Source of the DNA: Polyrhizophydium stewartii
Lineage: Eukaryota; Chytridiomycota; Chytridiomycetes; Rhizophydiales
Reading direction: 5' to 3'
Length of the DNA: 15,649 bases
NCBI GenBank assembly: GCA_027604665.1
Contig: JADGIZ010000337.1
Location: forward strand, 1-15,649
The stretch's first letter is position 1. Each line of letters begins with the position of its first letter. The notes under the pieces were generated by a model. That model searched no databases, was not told the DNA's origin, and saw only the letters and a program-made list of their open reading frames with translations. Shown piece after piece: positions 1 through 9,909 of this stretch. Position numbers and translations under genes: made by a program.

Positions 1-2
1 AC

Positions 3-275
3 TTCCTGATCATTGGCGCAGGCCCGAGCGTCGATCTGCTGCTGCGGGACACGCACATTGCCTGGAACGGCATCGCGCATTTGCTTGCATGCACATTCAT
101 TCTTGTCGGTGCCGAGGCGACACAGCTCGTTCGGAGTGCCGTTGAGGCTGTTCGTCAATGTCTTATCAAACCAGACGTCAGTGCCGGCACGGTCAATACT
201 ATTGTGCGACCCACAGCGCAGCACAAAGACGCGATGCCGATGCAGGACAGTACAGTTGTGGCTGGCAGAGACTGA
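3..275 (+). CDS. 3' end of an unidentified, possibly membrane protein (partial)
   Basis: An open frame enters from the left edge and stops at 273-275, giving about 90 residues. It starts with a hydrophobic stretch (FLIIGAGPSVDLLL), followed by a second possible membrane segment (IAHLLACTFILVGAE) and then a polar tail. I recognise no family. The hydrophobic, low-repeat composition looks more like real protein than the Arg/Ser-rich frames typical of chance reading in this GC-rich DNA, but the piece is short and an unseen intron could change its end. It lies upstream of, and on the same strand as, the GPCR gene. It could be the last exon of a transporter or receptor, or a chance frame. Confidence 0.35.
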   Translation, partial: FLIIGAGPSVDLLLRDTHIAWNGIAHLLACTFILVGAEATQLVRSAVEAVRQCLIKPDVSAGTVNTIVRPTAQHKDAMPMQDSTVVAGRD

Positions 276-1187
276 TCGTGTTGCTGATGCAGACACCAAG
301 CCGATCTCCGGCGAGAAAATGAATCAGCATGCCGAACAGACGAGATCGCTTACTGATGCGAGTGCCAATGATTTTACACGAGCTTCATTCATCTGAAGCG
401 CATCTATGTTGACAGCGAAGCAGCAGCGCTGCCGGAGGCCGTGCTGAGTGGCGGCGCAGCGAGCAGGTGTGTCCGCGGCGGGTCCGCTTCCACGCCTGAC
501 ATTGCGCAGCCGACTCTGCAGTCACTTCCGATTATCTCAAAGCGAGAAGCTCGCCTTGCTGGCATTGTATCATGTTTCTGCTCATCCTCGATTGCAATCA
601 CGCCCAATCTCCAGAGAAAACCTTGAGTAGAGGGCAATCTCGCTTCTGCATTTGTGTCTGTCTGGTATCGCAGGCGTTGTATGGATCCAGATGTTCCAGA
701 GCCTTGTCAGCAAGAGTTGTTTGGCATATGAGCCAAGCTCGAGAACTGCGCCGACGTCGGAAACCGAGAGCATGGCGATTGACCGCAGCGAGTGTCACGG
801 AAACACAAGGCAGCCCAGTAGCTCATGGAGCCGAAGGCTCAGTTTGGTCGTCGCACTTGTGGGCTTGAGCTGATTGCAAAGAGACCCGACTTATCAAACT
901 CGGCTTCTCTGCCCCGCGTGAAAGCTGCTCCTCGAGTGCAAACGGCATCGGAATGAGCAATGGGTCCGACAAGGAGCGCCAAGTCGTTCGCAAAGCAAGT
1001 GTCACGTCCCGCAAGGACAAACAGCGGCCGCTTCGTGCGCCACACGAAGTGGGTGCTGAGGGCTCGCGTCACAGGTGTTTGCAAGTCTTCTCGCTTCAAG
1101 ACATGCTCTCGACGAGTGTTGCGCCTCGCGTCTGGCTGCTTTGCCTCCGAGCGACGCGAGTTTCTTTGGCTTGACTCTCGCCACGAA
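276..1187. other. Gene-free stretch upstream of the GPCR gene
   Basis: I see no convincing gene in these 912 bases on either strand. The open frames here are short and mutually overlapping, rich in Arg and Ser, and show no family motif. No tRNA cloverleaf, tandem repeat or obvious TATA-type element stands out. The stretch should hold the 3' untranslated end of whatever lies at the left edge and the promoter and 5' leader of the GPCR. An unrecognised short or non-coding gene cannot be excluded. Confidence 0.4.
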
Positions 1188-4100
1188 ATGCATCGCGACA
1201 TTGTCGAGACAGCCGTCGCGCGACTCGTGCTTGCGCTGGCTTTTGGTGCGGCGTGTCTTGTTTTGCGGCCGGAGCGGAGCTGCAACGGCCACCGGGCCAA
1301 GTCGGCCAACACCGTGACTGTGACGGTCATCGACGACGGCACGCACATTTCAGCGAACCAGCTGCTGTTTGGTGAGATGCGCGACCTTGCGCGCCTTGGC
1401 GTGTCCTCGCGTCTCCTGACGCGCCGACGCAGGCCTCCACATGGCTTTCAACGAGACAAACAGCAACTATGATCTGCTGCGCGACGTGTCGCTTGTTGTC
1501 GAGAGTATCACGGTGCCAAGCGCGCAAGACCAGCCGGCGGCCGTGTACGACGCCATTGTGGATCTGTGCGACGCCACGCAGCGCGCGGCTCTGGCGTCGT
1601 ATTCCGACGGACAAACAGCGATGGCCATCAGCGTCGTCTGCCCGAATGTTGTGATACTCTTGCCCGCCGGCCCGACGCATGCTTTGGAGGCTTGGGGCTG
1701 ACATGCGCGCAACTCGGCGACAGCTGCCCCATGCATCTATGAAGCCTGGGTCGCTGAAACTTGGCAGTCGTGCCGAGTGAGTTTGTCGCTGTCGCGTATT
1801 CGGCTGCCTTGGCAAACTGACGCGACCTACCGGCGATCGAGCAACGCAGGACACCGCTGTTCTATCGCTTCGTCGAGATGGTCTCGCAGGACATCATGAT
1901 GATGATTGCCGAGTTCAAGTACTTTGGATGGCAAAAGACAGGCGTCGTGTACTCTGCCACAGGCGAGTGGCCGGCCGCTGCCTCGCTCGCGTCGCGGCTC
2001 TTTGGCGAGAACAACATCGAGGTCATTGCGAGCGTCACGCTACCAAAGTACAGCGGCGAAGCTTCGCGGCTGTACTTTCCGCAGCTCAAGCCGACATTCG
2101 AGTTTCTCAAGTCGACGCGGCTGCGGATCTTTGTCGGCATGATTGATCCATACAACGTCATTGACACCATGATGGCTGCGAACCGCACAGGAATATATGG
2201 CCGTGACTATGGTGACGTCTGCGCTGACTGCGAGTGGGGAGCTGCTTGCTGCGGCACGCTGACAGCACATGCAGTCTGGATCATGGACTTTCCGTCGTAC
2301 TTCAGCGATGACGTGCAAGATCGGTGGGGTGCGACAACCGCACGCCTGCGTGACACTATTCAAGCAACAAGCGTCTGACCGAGCACACCAGATACTCCCA
2401 TCAACCTTGAACTGTTGTGGTCGCTTCCATATCCGTGGATGACCGTTGGCCCCTTCTTTGGCGATCCATTGTTCCAGGCTTGGCTCCCGCGCTTCCTCGC
2501 GTTTGGAGCATGGTCTGTGGCGGCCGAGCCGACGCTTTATCCTCTGATGGACGTGACCCAGACGGACACCACCCAGCAAAACTATCCCGACAACATGTTC
2601 TTTGACGATCCAGGCACAAACCAGCTTCCTTCATACTTTGCTATGGTCGGATACGATGTTGGCCGCGCGCTTGCGCGGACTTTCGAGCAGGTGTGAGACT
2701 AGCCAGCAAGACGCATGTGCGCGAGATGAAGTCCTTGGCAGTGCATGCGCTGACCAAGCAACGCACAGCTCATTGTCGACTCGAATGCGGACGGACGAGC
2801 ACTCGCCAACGGCTCGATTCTGCCCGCATTGACGTTTGACAGGATCAGGAACGCATTCAACATCTCACGCTCGATCTCGGGAGTCGCCGAGTTCACGACA
2901 AACGGCGACCCGATTGCAAACCCATTCCAGGTCTGGCAGCTCACTGGCGCAAACTTGAACGACTTTGGTACTCCGACGGCCAACGTGACAATCGATCCTG
3001 TGACGTACGAAGGCGTGTTCTCGCCCGACCCATCCAAGTTCATATGGTGCGTGGTTCGGCCTCCTGCAATGCTCTCAACATGACGCTTGGTGCTGATCTG
3101 CAAAGTCGCGGTGTCAAGGCCGGCGAAGCGGGCGTTCGACGACGTGCCAATCGACTTCCCGCCAATCCAGGTCGACCAAGTGATCGCGAAGAGCGCATCG
3201 GCAATAGACCTGGTTGGTGCGGGAATCGCGTTGCAAAATCGATCTTGTCTGAGTGCAGTGCGCTCTGACGACGCCGGTTGGCAGTGATTTCGATGGTGGT
3301 CATGCTTCTGTGTGTGTTATCGGCCGGCGTGACATATCTGAAGCGTCTCGCACCAAGCACCGTCGCAATCGCTGGTGTACGGACCACATCGCGTGTCTGG
3401 TGCTGCCTCGGGCTTTTATTGCGCTGACGCGTCTGGTGCTCAGATTGGACTGGCCGTGATGCAAGCAGACGTCTTTACGCTAATCGGCAGGCAGCGCCTG
3501 CTCGGATGCACTCTGAGGCCGTGGCCGCTTGTTCTTGGTCTCGCGATTGTTCTGTCGTCGATATGCGCAAAGGTGAGTGTGTGTTTCCGTTTGCAGCGCA
3601 CTGCTGCATAAGGCCTGCTGACATGCGTCTTTCTGCAGTCGCTGCACCTGTATGCTCTGATTGGGCTGCGCGACACGCGGCTGTCGTTTGTCACCGAGAC
3701 GCTCCGCAGCGAGCATATCCTGGCGGCTGTCGGCATCGGAATACTCGTTGCATTGGTGAGTGCAGTGCCTTGCGGGAATGTGTGGTGTACTTGTATCTGA
3801 CACTCGCGCTCGACAGATTCCGTTGGCGGCTCTCACGGCGGTGGCGCCACTGACGCTGCAAGAGGTCTTCAACGAGCGAACAGGAGGATACAGCCTCGCA
3901 TGCGTCGGCACATCGACGACGTTCGCGCTCCTGTCTGCAACGGCGGTGTGGCTGGGACTGCTGGTCCTTGCCATTGCCGTGCTTGCGTTTTTGAACCGGC
4001 GCCTGCCCGAGAAGATCGGCTATGCGCGGCGCTCATCGACTGCCGTCGCGGTGATTGCGCTGATTGCTGGCGTATGCGGGCTGCAGACAATGAGCGTCAC

Positions 4101-5144
4101 ATCTGCGCAGCTGCAGTTCCAGTATGAGATTGTGTGCGTCGCGGCGGGGTCGTTGATTGTCTGCGCGTTGATCTTGTGGCCGCCGATTCTCAAGCACATT
4201 GCGATGAGCCAAGGCAAAAGCAAGTCGGGAACGCAGAAATCACGCAAAACAAACCGCGGAAGTCGCAGCTCGGCGCGGTCGAGACCAAGCGTCGCGCTGC
4301 CTGCCATCTTTATCAACCCGCCGACAAATGAGCAGCCCGAGCCCGTTTCGCAGCCGCCAAGCGACCCAGGCACAGAAGTTGAGCGTGAGTCGATCGTCGG
4401 CGAGAACTTTGGCCCACCGTCGAGAACAAGCGTCACGGCACCCATGATTGCCGCCAAGAAGTGCAGGCGGCACAAGTTCGATGTCTCGACAATCTCCGTC
4501 GGACTCGAGTTTGTCGCCGAGGCACGGCAGCACACCAACCACATGATGATGCGCGGTGCGCCAGCCGCCATGCATCGCGCTCTGTCGCACAGCTCTCACA
4601 GATCGCGCTGACACGTGCACGCACACTTCGTCGTCAGCCACGCTTCTCGAGAACAACGGCTTCCTCGCACACTGGCGCGAGTCGGCCGTCATCCTCCTGC
4701 CGGCGCCAGTGTTTGCACTCCGCATCGCCGTCGCAGGGTCGCAGCGTGTCGAGTACATTCCAATGCGTGCGCTCACGGGGATCTCGCTCTGCACAAGCTT
4801 CGTCACCACCGACAATCGTGCTTGCGAGATGGCGTTTGGAATGCGGCGGATCACGCTGTGCTTTGACAACGCAACCAAGGTGGGTGTGCATTGGGGGGTC
4901 GAAATCTCTTGATATGTATTGACGCGGGAAAGCTACTCTGTGGCGGAATCCTGGTCCAACTCCAAACACAAAACACGGACAGGCGCAAGTGTGGATTGAT
5001 GCAGCTGCCAGAGCTTCGCTCGCCCTCAACGAATCAAAGGAAGATGCGTCAGACCGGCGTGCGGTCTCGCAGCTCGTGCTACAGAAGCGGACGAAGAAAA
5101 AGAAGAACGGCAAGAGCGCTGGTGCCGCCATTCAGCAAACATGA
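1188..5144 (+). CDS. Class C (GABA-B-like) G-protein-coupled receptor with possible PH-like tail
   Basis: Likely a plasma-membrane receptor that senses a small ligand and signals through heterotrimeric G proteins. The model is join(1188-1371, 1433-1650, 1724-1776, 1850-2211, 2275-2328, 2392-2690, 2769-3046, 3119-3216, 3285-3572, 3639-3755, 3817-4555, 4638-4879, 4983-5144), about 1030 residues once a one-base slip in 3285-3572 is allowed for. A signal peptide (LVLALAFGAACLV core) leads into a periplasmic-binding-type domain, residues about 45-480 (ASYSDGQTAMAISVVC, TPLFYRFVEMVSQD, FKYFGWQKTGVVYS, IYGRDYVWIMD, SGVAEFTTNGDP). There is no Cys-rich linker, as in GABA-B receptors. Seven helices span about 500-780, with the expected Cys pair in LLGCTLRPWPLVLG before helix 3 and SLACVG in extracellular loop 2. 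The tail, about 905-990, ends in a PH-like pattern (AQVWIDAAARA) followed by a Lys cluster (KRTKKKKNGK). All phases match except within 3285-3572. The 4555/4638 junction could instead use an acceptor at 4601. Family call firm; ligand unknown. Confidence 0.85.
3374..3443 (+). other. One-base reading-frame break in GPCR membrane helix 2
   Basis: Upstream of here the receptor reads through YLKRLAPSTVAIAG and VRTTSRVWCCLGLLL and then hits TGA at 3425-3427. Downstream the sequence IGLAVMQADVFTLIG continues one frame over and joins cleanly to helix 3. One base too many, for example in the TTTT run at 3414-3417, would explain it. Alternatives are a true frameshift or a mis-seen intron, such as GTGTAC at 3375 joined to AAG or CAG at 3465 or 3468, but those remove most of helix 2. 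Confidence 0.55.
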
Positions 5145-5425
5145 CCAAAAAGCACGTATGAGAATCAGACGCCAAAGTAAAATCATCTCCAATTTGCGTG
5201 GAATGAAGTGTGTGTTCATTCTGGAGAAATATCTCGGTACTCTCTGCTGAAAGATAAACGTGATAAACCGCACGTCCTTGTATGCGCTGAAAACGTGTTT
5301 GTGTGGAAAGAGGTGTTTGGGAAGGGTGAAGAAACCAAGCCAACCGGCAAGCGGCAAATGCACGCCTACCGAGTGCAGCAGCACCATCATCACAATCATC
5401 ACAATCATCATCACAACCAACAGCA
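5145..5425. other. Convergent intergenic region between GPCR and BYE1-like gene
   Basis: These 281 bases lie between two converging stop codons and should hold the 3' ends of both transcripts. The stretch is more A+T-rich than its surroundings. No canonical AATAAA is visible on the + strand; GATAAA occurs at about 5252 and 5265. The right end (about 5385-5416) carries a short imperfect repeat of ATCATCACA units, which would be in the 3' untranslated region of the BYE1-like transcript. No gene is seen. Confidence 0.5.
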
Positions 5426-8400
5426 TTATCGTGAGCGGCGATGGTTGCGGCCGTATCGGTCTCCGCCGCCATACCCGCCGCCGCCGCCGCCACCACCGCC
5501 GCCGCCGCCGTTATATCCGCTGCCGCCGCCATGCCCATAATGGCCGCCTCGTCCGGGATACCGCTGCCCATCCTGCTCGTACTGCTGGTGCGGCGGATGC
5601 GGGTGTCGGTGCTGCTGCTGCTGGTGGTGGTGGTCGTGGAACTGCGGCTGCTGCTGGCGGTACCCAGCCTGATGCTGGTACGGCTGGTACCCGCCGTATG
5701 GCGGGATCTGCGATGGCGGCTGCTGTTGCTGTTGGTATCCAGACTGCTGCGACGGATGCTGGTGTTGCTGCTGCTGCTGCTGCTGGATCGGCATCCCGGG
5801 CGCAGGCATCCCAGGCATCCCAGGCATCCCGGGCACACCAGGCACGCCAAGCATCGAGGGCTGGTAGAACGGCTGCTGCTGCGGCGGCGGCGCCAGTGGC
5901 TGCTGCAGCCCCTGCGACCGTGTGCTCGCCAGCAGCGCCGCAAGCGCCGACGTGACGGCACTCGCATCCTGCACCGCGAGGGGCTGCTGCTGAGGAGGCG
6001 CGGCGACAGCGGCAGCAGCAGCAGGTGCGGCGCCTGGGGCAGCGGCAGCTCCGCCTGGAGCCGTCCCAGCAATCAGGGACTGCAGCACCTGCAGCCCCTG
6101 GAGCGCCTGCAGCCCGCTGCCCAGGGCGGGCATCGCTGGCGCAGAGCTGAGCGCCTGCAGGCCGGCGAGGCCCGGCAGGCCCGTCAGGCTCGGCAGGCCC
6201 GGCAGCGCGGGGAGGCCTGGCAGCGCGGGTGCCAGGCCGCCGGCGTTCGCGGCCGACAGCTGCGCGAGCGACGGCAGCGACGCCAGAGATGGCAGCGGCG
6301 CTGGAGCTGCGGCTGCTGCTGCTGCTGCCGCCGCCGCCGCCGCCACGGGCTGAGCGGACGAAGCCGTCGGGGGCGACACCGGCCTCATCTCGGCCTTGTG
6401 CTCCTGCGACGGCGGTGTCGCCCGGCGTGCGTCCGGGCCGCCGGCAGCAACACGCTTGGCGGCTCGCTCGTCGTCGCTCGAGTCGCCGTCGGCCAGACGC
6501 TTGGCGGGCGGCGGCGAGGCAGGCGACCGAGGCCCGTCGTCCGCGGCTCCCACGTCCGCAGCACTCGCGGCGGTGGCCGCCGCCGCCGCCAGCACCGAGG
6601 CATAGTCCTTGGCAAGTAGCAGGACGCCAAACAGGCGGAACTTGCCGCTCGCGGCGTCCTTGTCGGGGCCGTTGTGTCGGTTCGCGGCCAAGATGGACGC
6701 GGCGGCCGACATGCCAGGCAGCCCGGCCAGGACTCGCGGCAGGGGCCCCGCGGTGTGGTGGGGCACAATGTACATGTCCTTGACCACGGCTGGATGCTTC
6801 CCGACGACGGCGTACCGCTTGCGCGAGTCAAAGTACGCCGCGAGCGTGTCGAAGCCCTTGCGCCGAGCGCCAACGTCGCCGGCAGCCTTGTCGCCATCAC
6901 GGCCGTCAACATCATCATCATCATCATCATCATGATCATCGTCGCCCTTGTCGCCGTCAGCCGTCTTGTCGCCGCCTCCGCTGCCGCCATCGTCAACGAC
7001 AAACTCGACGACAACAACATACGACGAGTTGGTCGCCACGCGGCCCGAGATGTAAGACTCGACGCGGTCGTGCGGGATCCGCCCGCTGATCTCGACCTCG
7101 TCATCGAGCACGCGCGACCAAGCGGCGGCATCGCCGCCAAGATGCGGGCCGCACACATGCCGCGCGGCACCAGCAAAGTCGCCAACGCCGTGCATGTGCA
7201 CACGGCCGCGCCAAACGGCATCAAGCCGCTCGGGATCCGACGCAGCGTGGCCATCGCGCGCGTCCAGCGACTTGCCTGCGCCGCGGCCCGTGTTCTCCCG
7301 TCCCACACCTTCCTCCTTGTCGCCGTCGTTTTCGTCGTCGGACGGAAGCATCTCGGGCGAGTCGAGGCTGGCAAACGGCGACTGCGGCCGCTCCTCCTCG
7401 TGGTCGCTGTCGAATGCAGTGTCAATGATGGCCGAGTCGGCCGAGATGTGCAGCGACTGGAACCCAATCGACGATGTGGTCGGTGCCGATGCCGCCGCCG
7501 CCGATGATGACGATGATGCAGAGGACACCGCAGAGACGCCGTCAACAGCACCAGCAGGGCCGCCCGTGCGTGCGAGCAAGTGCCGGTCGTTGTCGCCCGC
7601 GTCGGTCTTGCCGCTGCCCATCATCATGAGCCGAATCACATCTGCATCGCCATACGCCGCCGCAGCCGCGTGCGGCGCAGACGACGCAAGCGGATTCGAA
7701 GCAACCAGGTCTCTTATTCCAGCTGGCAGACCGGATCCTCCTGCCGCAGAGGCGACGGCTGCCGCGCCAGACGCAGGCGGCAGCGACGAGAGCGCCGACA
7801 GCGCCGACAGCGACGCGGCGCTAACAGCACCAGCGCCAACGCCGACAGCGGCAGACGCACTCGAGGTGCTGCTGCCGCCGCCACTCGCCTCCACGTCAAA
7901 GACGCCGCCCGCAGCAGCCTCGGACATGGCCATCGCGAATGCGGGCTCAGCAGACTCAACCTCGATCTCGCCCTTGTGAGTTTTCTTGGTCACGTTTGTC
8001 AGATCCTCTTGCGGCTTGAACACAAAGCGCAGGCTCTCGCGCTTGACACGGTCCATGTTCTCCTTGGCGCCTTCGCTGCAGAGCTCGTCGGGCGGCAGCC
8101 GCACGAGCTTGGCCGCATCAATGTGCTGCGGCCCTCGCGCCAGCAGACGCCGACGGATGCGCACGTTGGACTCGTCGCCGAGATTGAACTTGAGCGAGCG
8201 GAACTTGGCCTTGTACTGCGCCGTCACCGCAAAAAGCACCAGTGAACACACAAACCGTCAGTCACACTTGCCCCCCCCCGTCCGCCATTGCACACACCGA
8301 GAGACTCACCTGGTCGCCCGCAATCATCGCGCCGCCCTTGGCCACAGCCAGCGTCTCGAACATGGCCGCCTCGACCTGCGCTGCAAACACGTCGCTCGCC

Positions 8401-8629
8401 TCGAGGTCAATCGACTCGTGCAGCTCGCCGCCCAGATCCGCCTTGTGCGTGGCGGCCCACTCAAAGATGGCCTTGAACGTCTGTGCAAGGCTCGCGCGGA
8501 ACGTCGTGCGCAGGCGCTCCGTCGCGGCCAGCTCGGCCGCAATGGACCCCGGCGCGGCGCCGCCGTCGCCCGACTTGGTGCGCTTGGGCTCGGGCCGCGG
8601 ACGCTGTCGATCGAGTCAGCCTCCGCAAG

Positions 8630-8661
<32 letters not shown>

Positions 8662-9842
8662 GGTGGGGGAAGGTGGCATCTCACCTGCTGGTTCCCGGAA
8701 ACAGTGGAAGAGTGCCTGCGCTTCTCGGCCGACATCGGTCGCAGCGCGGCTGCCCCCGATGGAGCCGGCGAGGCAACTGCAACGCTTGCAGGCGAGTCTG
8801 CGTGTCGTCCGGATGGTGTTGCGGTTGGTGGTGGTGGTGGTGGTGGTGGTGGTGGTGAACCAGCGGCCGAGGCGGGCGTCAGCGGTTTATTGCCGACAGA
8901 CCGCCGCAACGCCCGAGCCGGGCAGCAAGGGCCGCCGCCACGGGCGTCGTCGCGGCGCGCATCGTGCCCACCTGGCGTGCCTGCGGCCGCTGCGGGCCTG
9001 AGCGCCGAGGCGCTGCTGGTCCGAGCGAGCGCAACAGGCGTGGCGGGCAGGCGGCTCTCTGTCGCCGCTTTGGTCTCAACGGCCGCTGCGGCCGTCGTCG
9101 GTGCAGCCGCCGGCGATGCCGCTGCCGCTGCCGCTGACGGCGAGGCGACTGCCGCTGCCGGCTTGGGCGGAAGCTGCGGGGCCTGCGCGGACACTGGCGA
9201 GGCAGCGACTGCCGCTGCGGGCGGCTGCGCGCCCGAGTCGTCGCACTCGGCGCAGAAGTACTTGTCGAGCGACTCGCCGGCCGTCTCATCGACGCCGACG
9301 CATGCGCCGTGGAACCTGTCGCATGCAGTCGGGGCGAGGAGCGGGGCGGGGGGTGGAACGCCGGTGGGTGTCAGTGGGTCAGTTGGATCAGTGGGCCAGG
9401 GTCGCACACATCCAGCATCGGCATCCGCCATCCGCCATCCTCACCAATCCTCGCAGCGGTCGCACTGAATCATGAAAGTGCCGTCGTCCACGCGGCGGCA
9501 GATGCAGTACAGCCGCTCGCCGTCGCTGTTGTACTCGGGCCGCTTGACGACGCGCCTGCGCGCGCGCAGGACACGGCGGCCGCTGGTGGTGGTGGTGCTG
9601 GTGCCGCTGATGGTGTTGGTGTTGTCGGGCGTCGCCGGCGCGGCGTGTGCCGGCTCACCCGCGGCGTGCGGGCGCTCGGCTGCTGCGCGGAGCGCCGGGC
9701 GTGGACCCGGTGTCAGCACGCTCGTCCGCGGACTGATGCCCGCGCTCACGCCTACACCCATGCCCGCGCGCATGCCCGCGCGCATGCCCGCGCCTCCGCA
9801 GCCGTGCGGGCACCCCGGCTCACCAACGGCGATGTCTGCCAT
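5426..9842 (-). CDS. BYE1: Bye1/PHF3/DIDO-type transcription regulator (PHD, TFIIS-like and SPOC domains)
   Basis: A nuclear protein expected to bind RNA polymerase II through its TFIIS-like domain and histone H3 trimethylated on Lys4 through its PHD finger. The model is complement(join(5426-8215, 8310-8603, 8685-9315, 9445-9842)), 1370 residues, with all phases matching. The PHD finger (residues about 111-159) has a complete C4HC3 set: YCICRR, MIQCDRCEDWFHGACVG and YFCAECDD, with Y112, M124 and W133 placed for an aromatic cage. A basic patch (RPRPEPKRTK, 344-353) precedes the TFIIS central domain (about 365-495), whose signature YKAKFRSLKFNL begins at 442. A SPOC domain (about 772-979) includes VWRGRVHMHG, FDTLAAYFDSRKRYAVV and GKFRLFGVLLL, split by a Gly/Asp-rich insert. 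The last 390 residues are low complexity: Pro/Ala, Leu-Pro-Gly repeats, Gln/His and a terminal Arg/Gly region. It is much longer than yeast Bye1 (about 594 residues). No C-terminal TFIIS zinc ribbon is present, which excludes true TFIIS. The start is the Met that opens this frame ahead of the PHD finger. Confidence 0.88.
5475..5510 (-). repeat. CCG-triplet tract encoding poly-Gly at the BYE1-like C-terminus
   Basis: Nearly pure CCG/CCA triplets on the + strand, read on the - strand as a run of about a dozen Gly close to the protein end, flanked by GYGGG and GGSGYNGG. Together with RYPGRGGHYGHG it forms an RGG/GYG-type low-complexity tail, often seen in RNA-binding proteins. Confidence 0.8.
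5779..5850 (-). repeat. Tandem Gly-Met/Val-Pro repeat in the BYE1-like tail
   Basis: A 9-base unit (CCAGGCATC and close variants on the + strand) repeats several times and is read as GVPGVPGMPGMPGMP on the - strand. CTG triplets at about 5764-5783 lie at its left side and encode the adjoining poly-Gln. A similar Leu-Pro-Gly-rich set of imperfect repeats (LPGLPALPGLPSLTGLPGL) lies at about 6150-6230. Confidence 0.7.
6911..6940 (-). repeat. ATC-triplet tract encoding poly-Asp within the SPOC region
   Basis: Nearly perfect ATC/CAT triplets, read on the - strand as a run of Asp. It forms the core of an acidic insert (about residues 850-890 of the BYE1-like protein) that separates YVVVVEFVV from FDTLAAYFDSRKRY, two parts of the SPOC domain that normally lie closer together. 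Confidence 0.8.
8630..8661. repeat. Compound (CA)n(GA)n microsatellite in a BYE1-like intron
   Basis: About six CA units run directly into about nine GA units. It lies inside the 81-base intron at 8604-8684. Read on the - strand it becomes (TC)n(TG)n ahead of the acceptor, so it provides a pyrimidine-rich tract for splicing, although the acceptor CGACAG used here is about 25 bases further on. Confidence 0.9.
8827..8856 (-). repeat. GGT-triplet tract encoding ten Pro residues
   Basis: Ten GGT units on the + strand are read on the - strand as CCA codons, giving ten consecutive Pro in the linker between the PHD finger and the TFIIS-like domain of the BYE1-like protein. Confidence 0.9.
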
Positions 9843-9909
9843 GTTCCGAGCTGGGGAAAGAAAAAATACCAAAATCGCGAAATTATTTTTTTGGGAAAAA
9901 AGACTTTGA
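9843..9909 (-). promoter_or_regulatory. Short AT-rich spacer between MSH5 stop and BYE1-like start, with an acceptor-like site
   Basis: Only 67 bases separate the MSH5 stop codon (9910-9912) from the BYE1-like ATG (9842). Most of the spacer is far richer in A+T than the coding DNA around it. Read on the - strand it holds A-rich motifs suited to the MSH5 3' end and then TATTTTTTCTTTCCCCAG, a strong polypyrimidine tract plus AG. The AG ends at 9851, eight bases before the ATG. This looks like a real 3' splice site in a 5' untranslated leader. Confidence 0.55.

Noticed and set aside
960..1187. An earlier in-frame start for the GPCR at 960
   Set aside because: The extra residues are Arg-rich and would bury the signal peptide that begins at the Met at 1188.
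839..1348. A 169-codon - strand open frame upstream of the GPCR
   Set aside because: Overlaps the GPCR first exon on the other strand; composition is Arg/Ser-rich without a motif.
5385..5416. ATCATCACA repeats as a CRISPR-like array
   Set aside because: The units are short, imperfect and without spacers; it is a simple repeat in a 3' untranslated region of a eukaryotic gene.
5441..6619. A 392-codon + strand open frame
   Set aside because: It mirrors the repeat tracts of the BYE1-like gene; its poly-Leu and poly-Arg runs are shadows of Gln and Pro/Ala codons.
7194..7979. A 261-codon + strand open frame rich in Ala, Ser and Asp
   Set aside because: Antisense to the Ser/Ala-rich part of the BYE1-like protein; no independent support.
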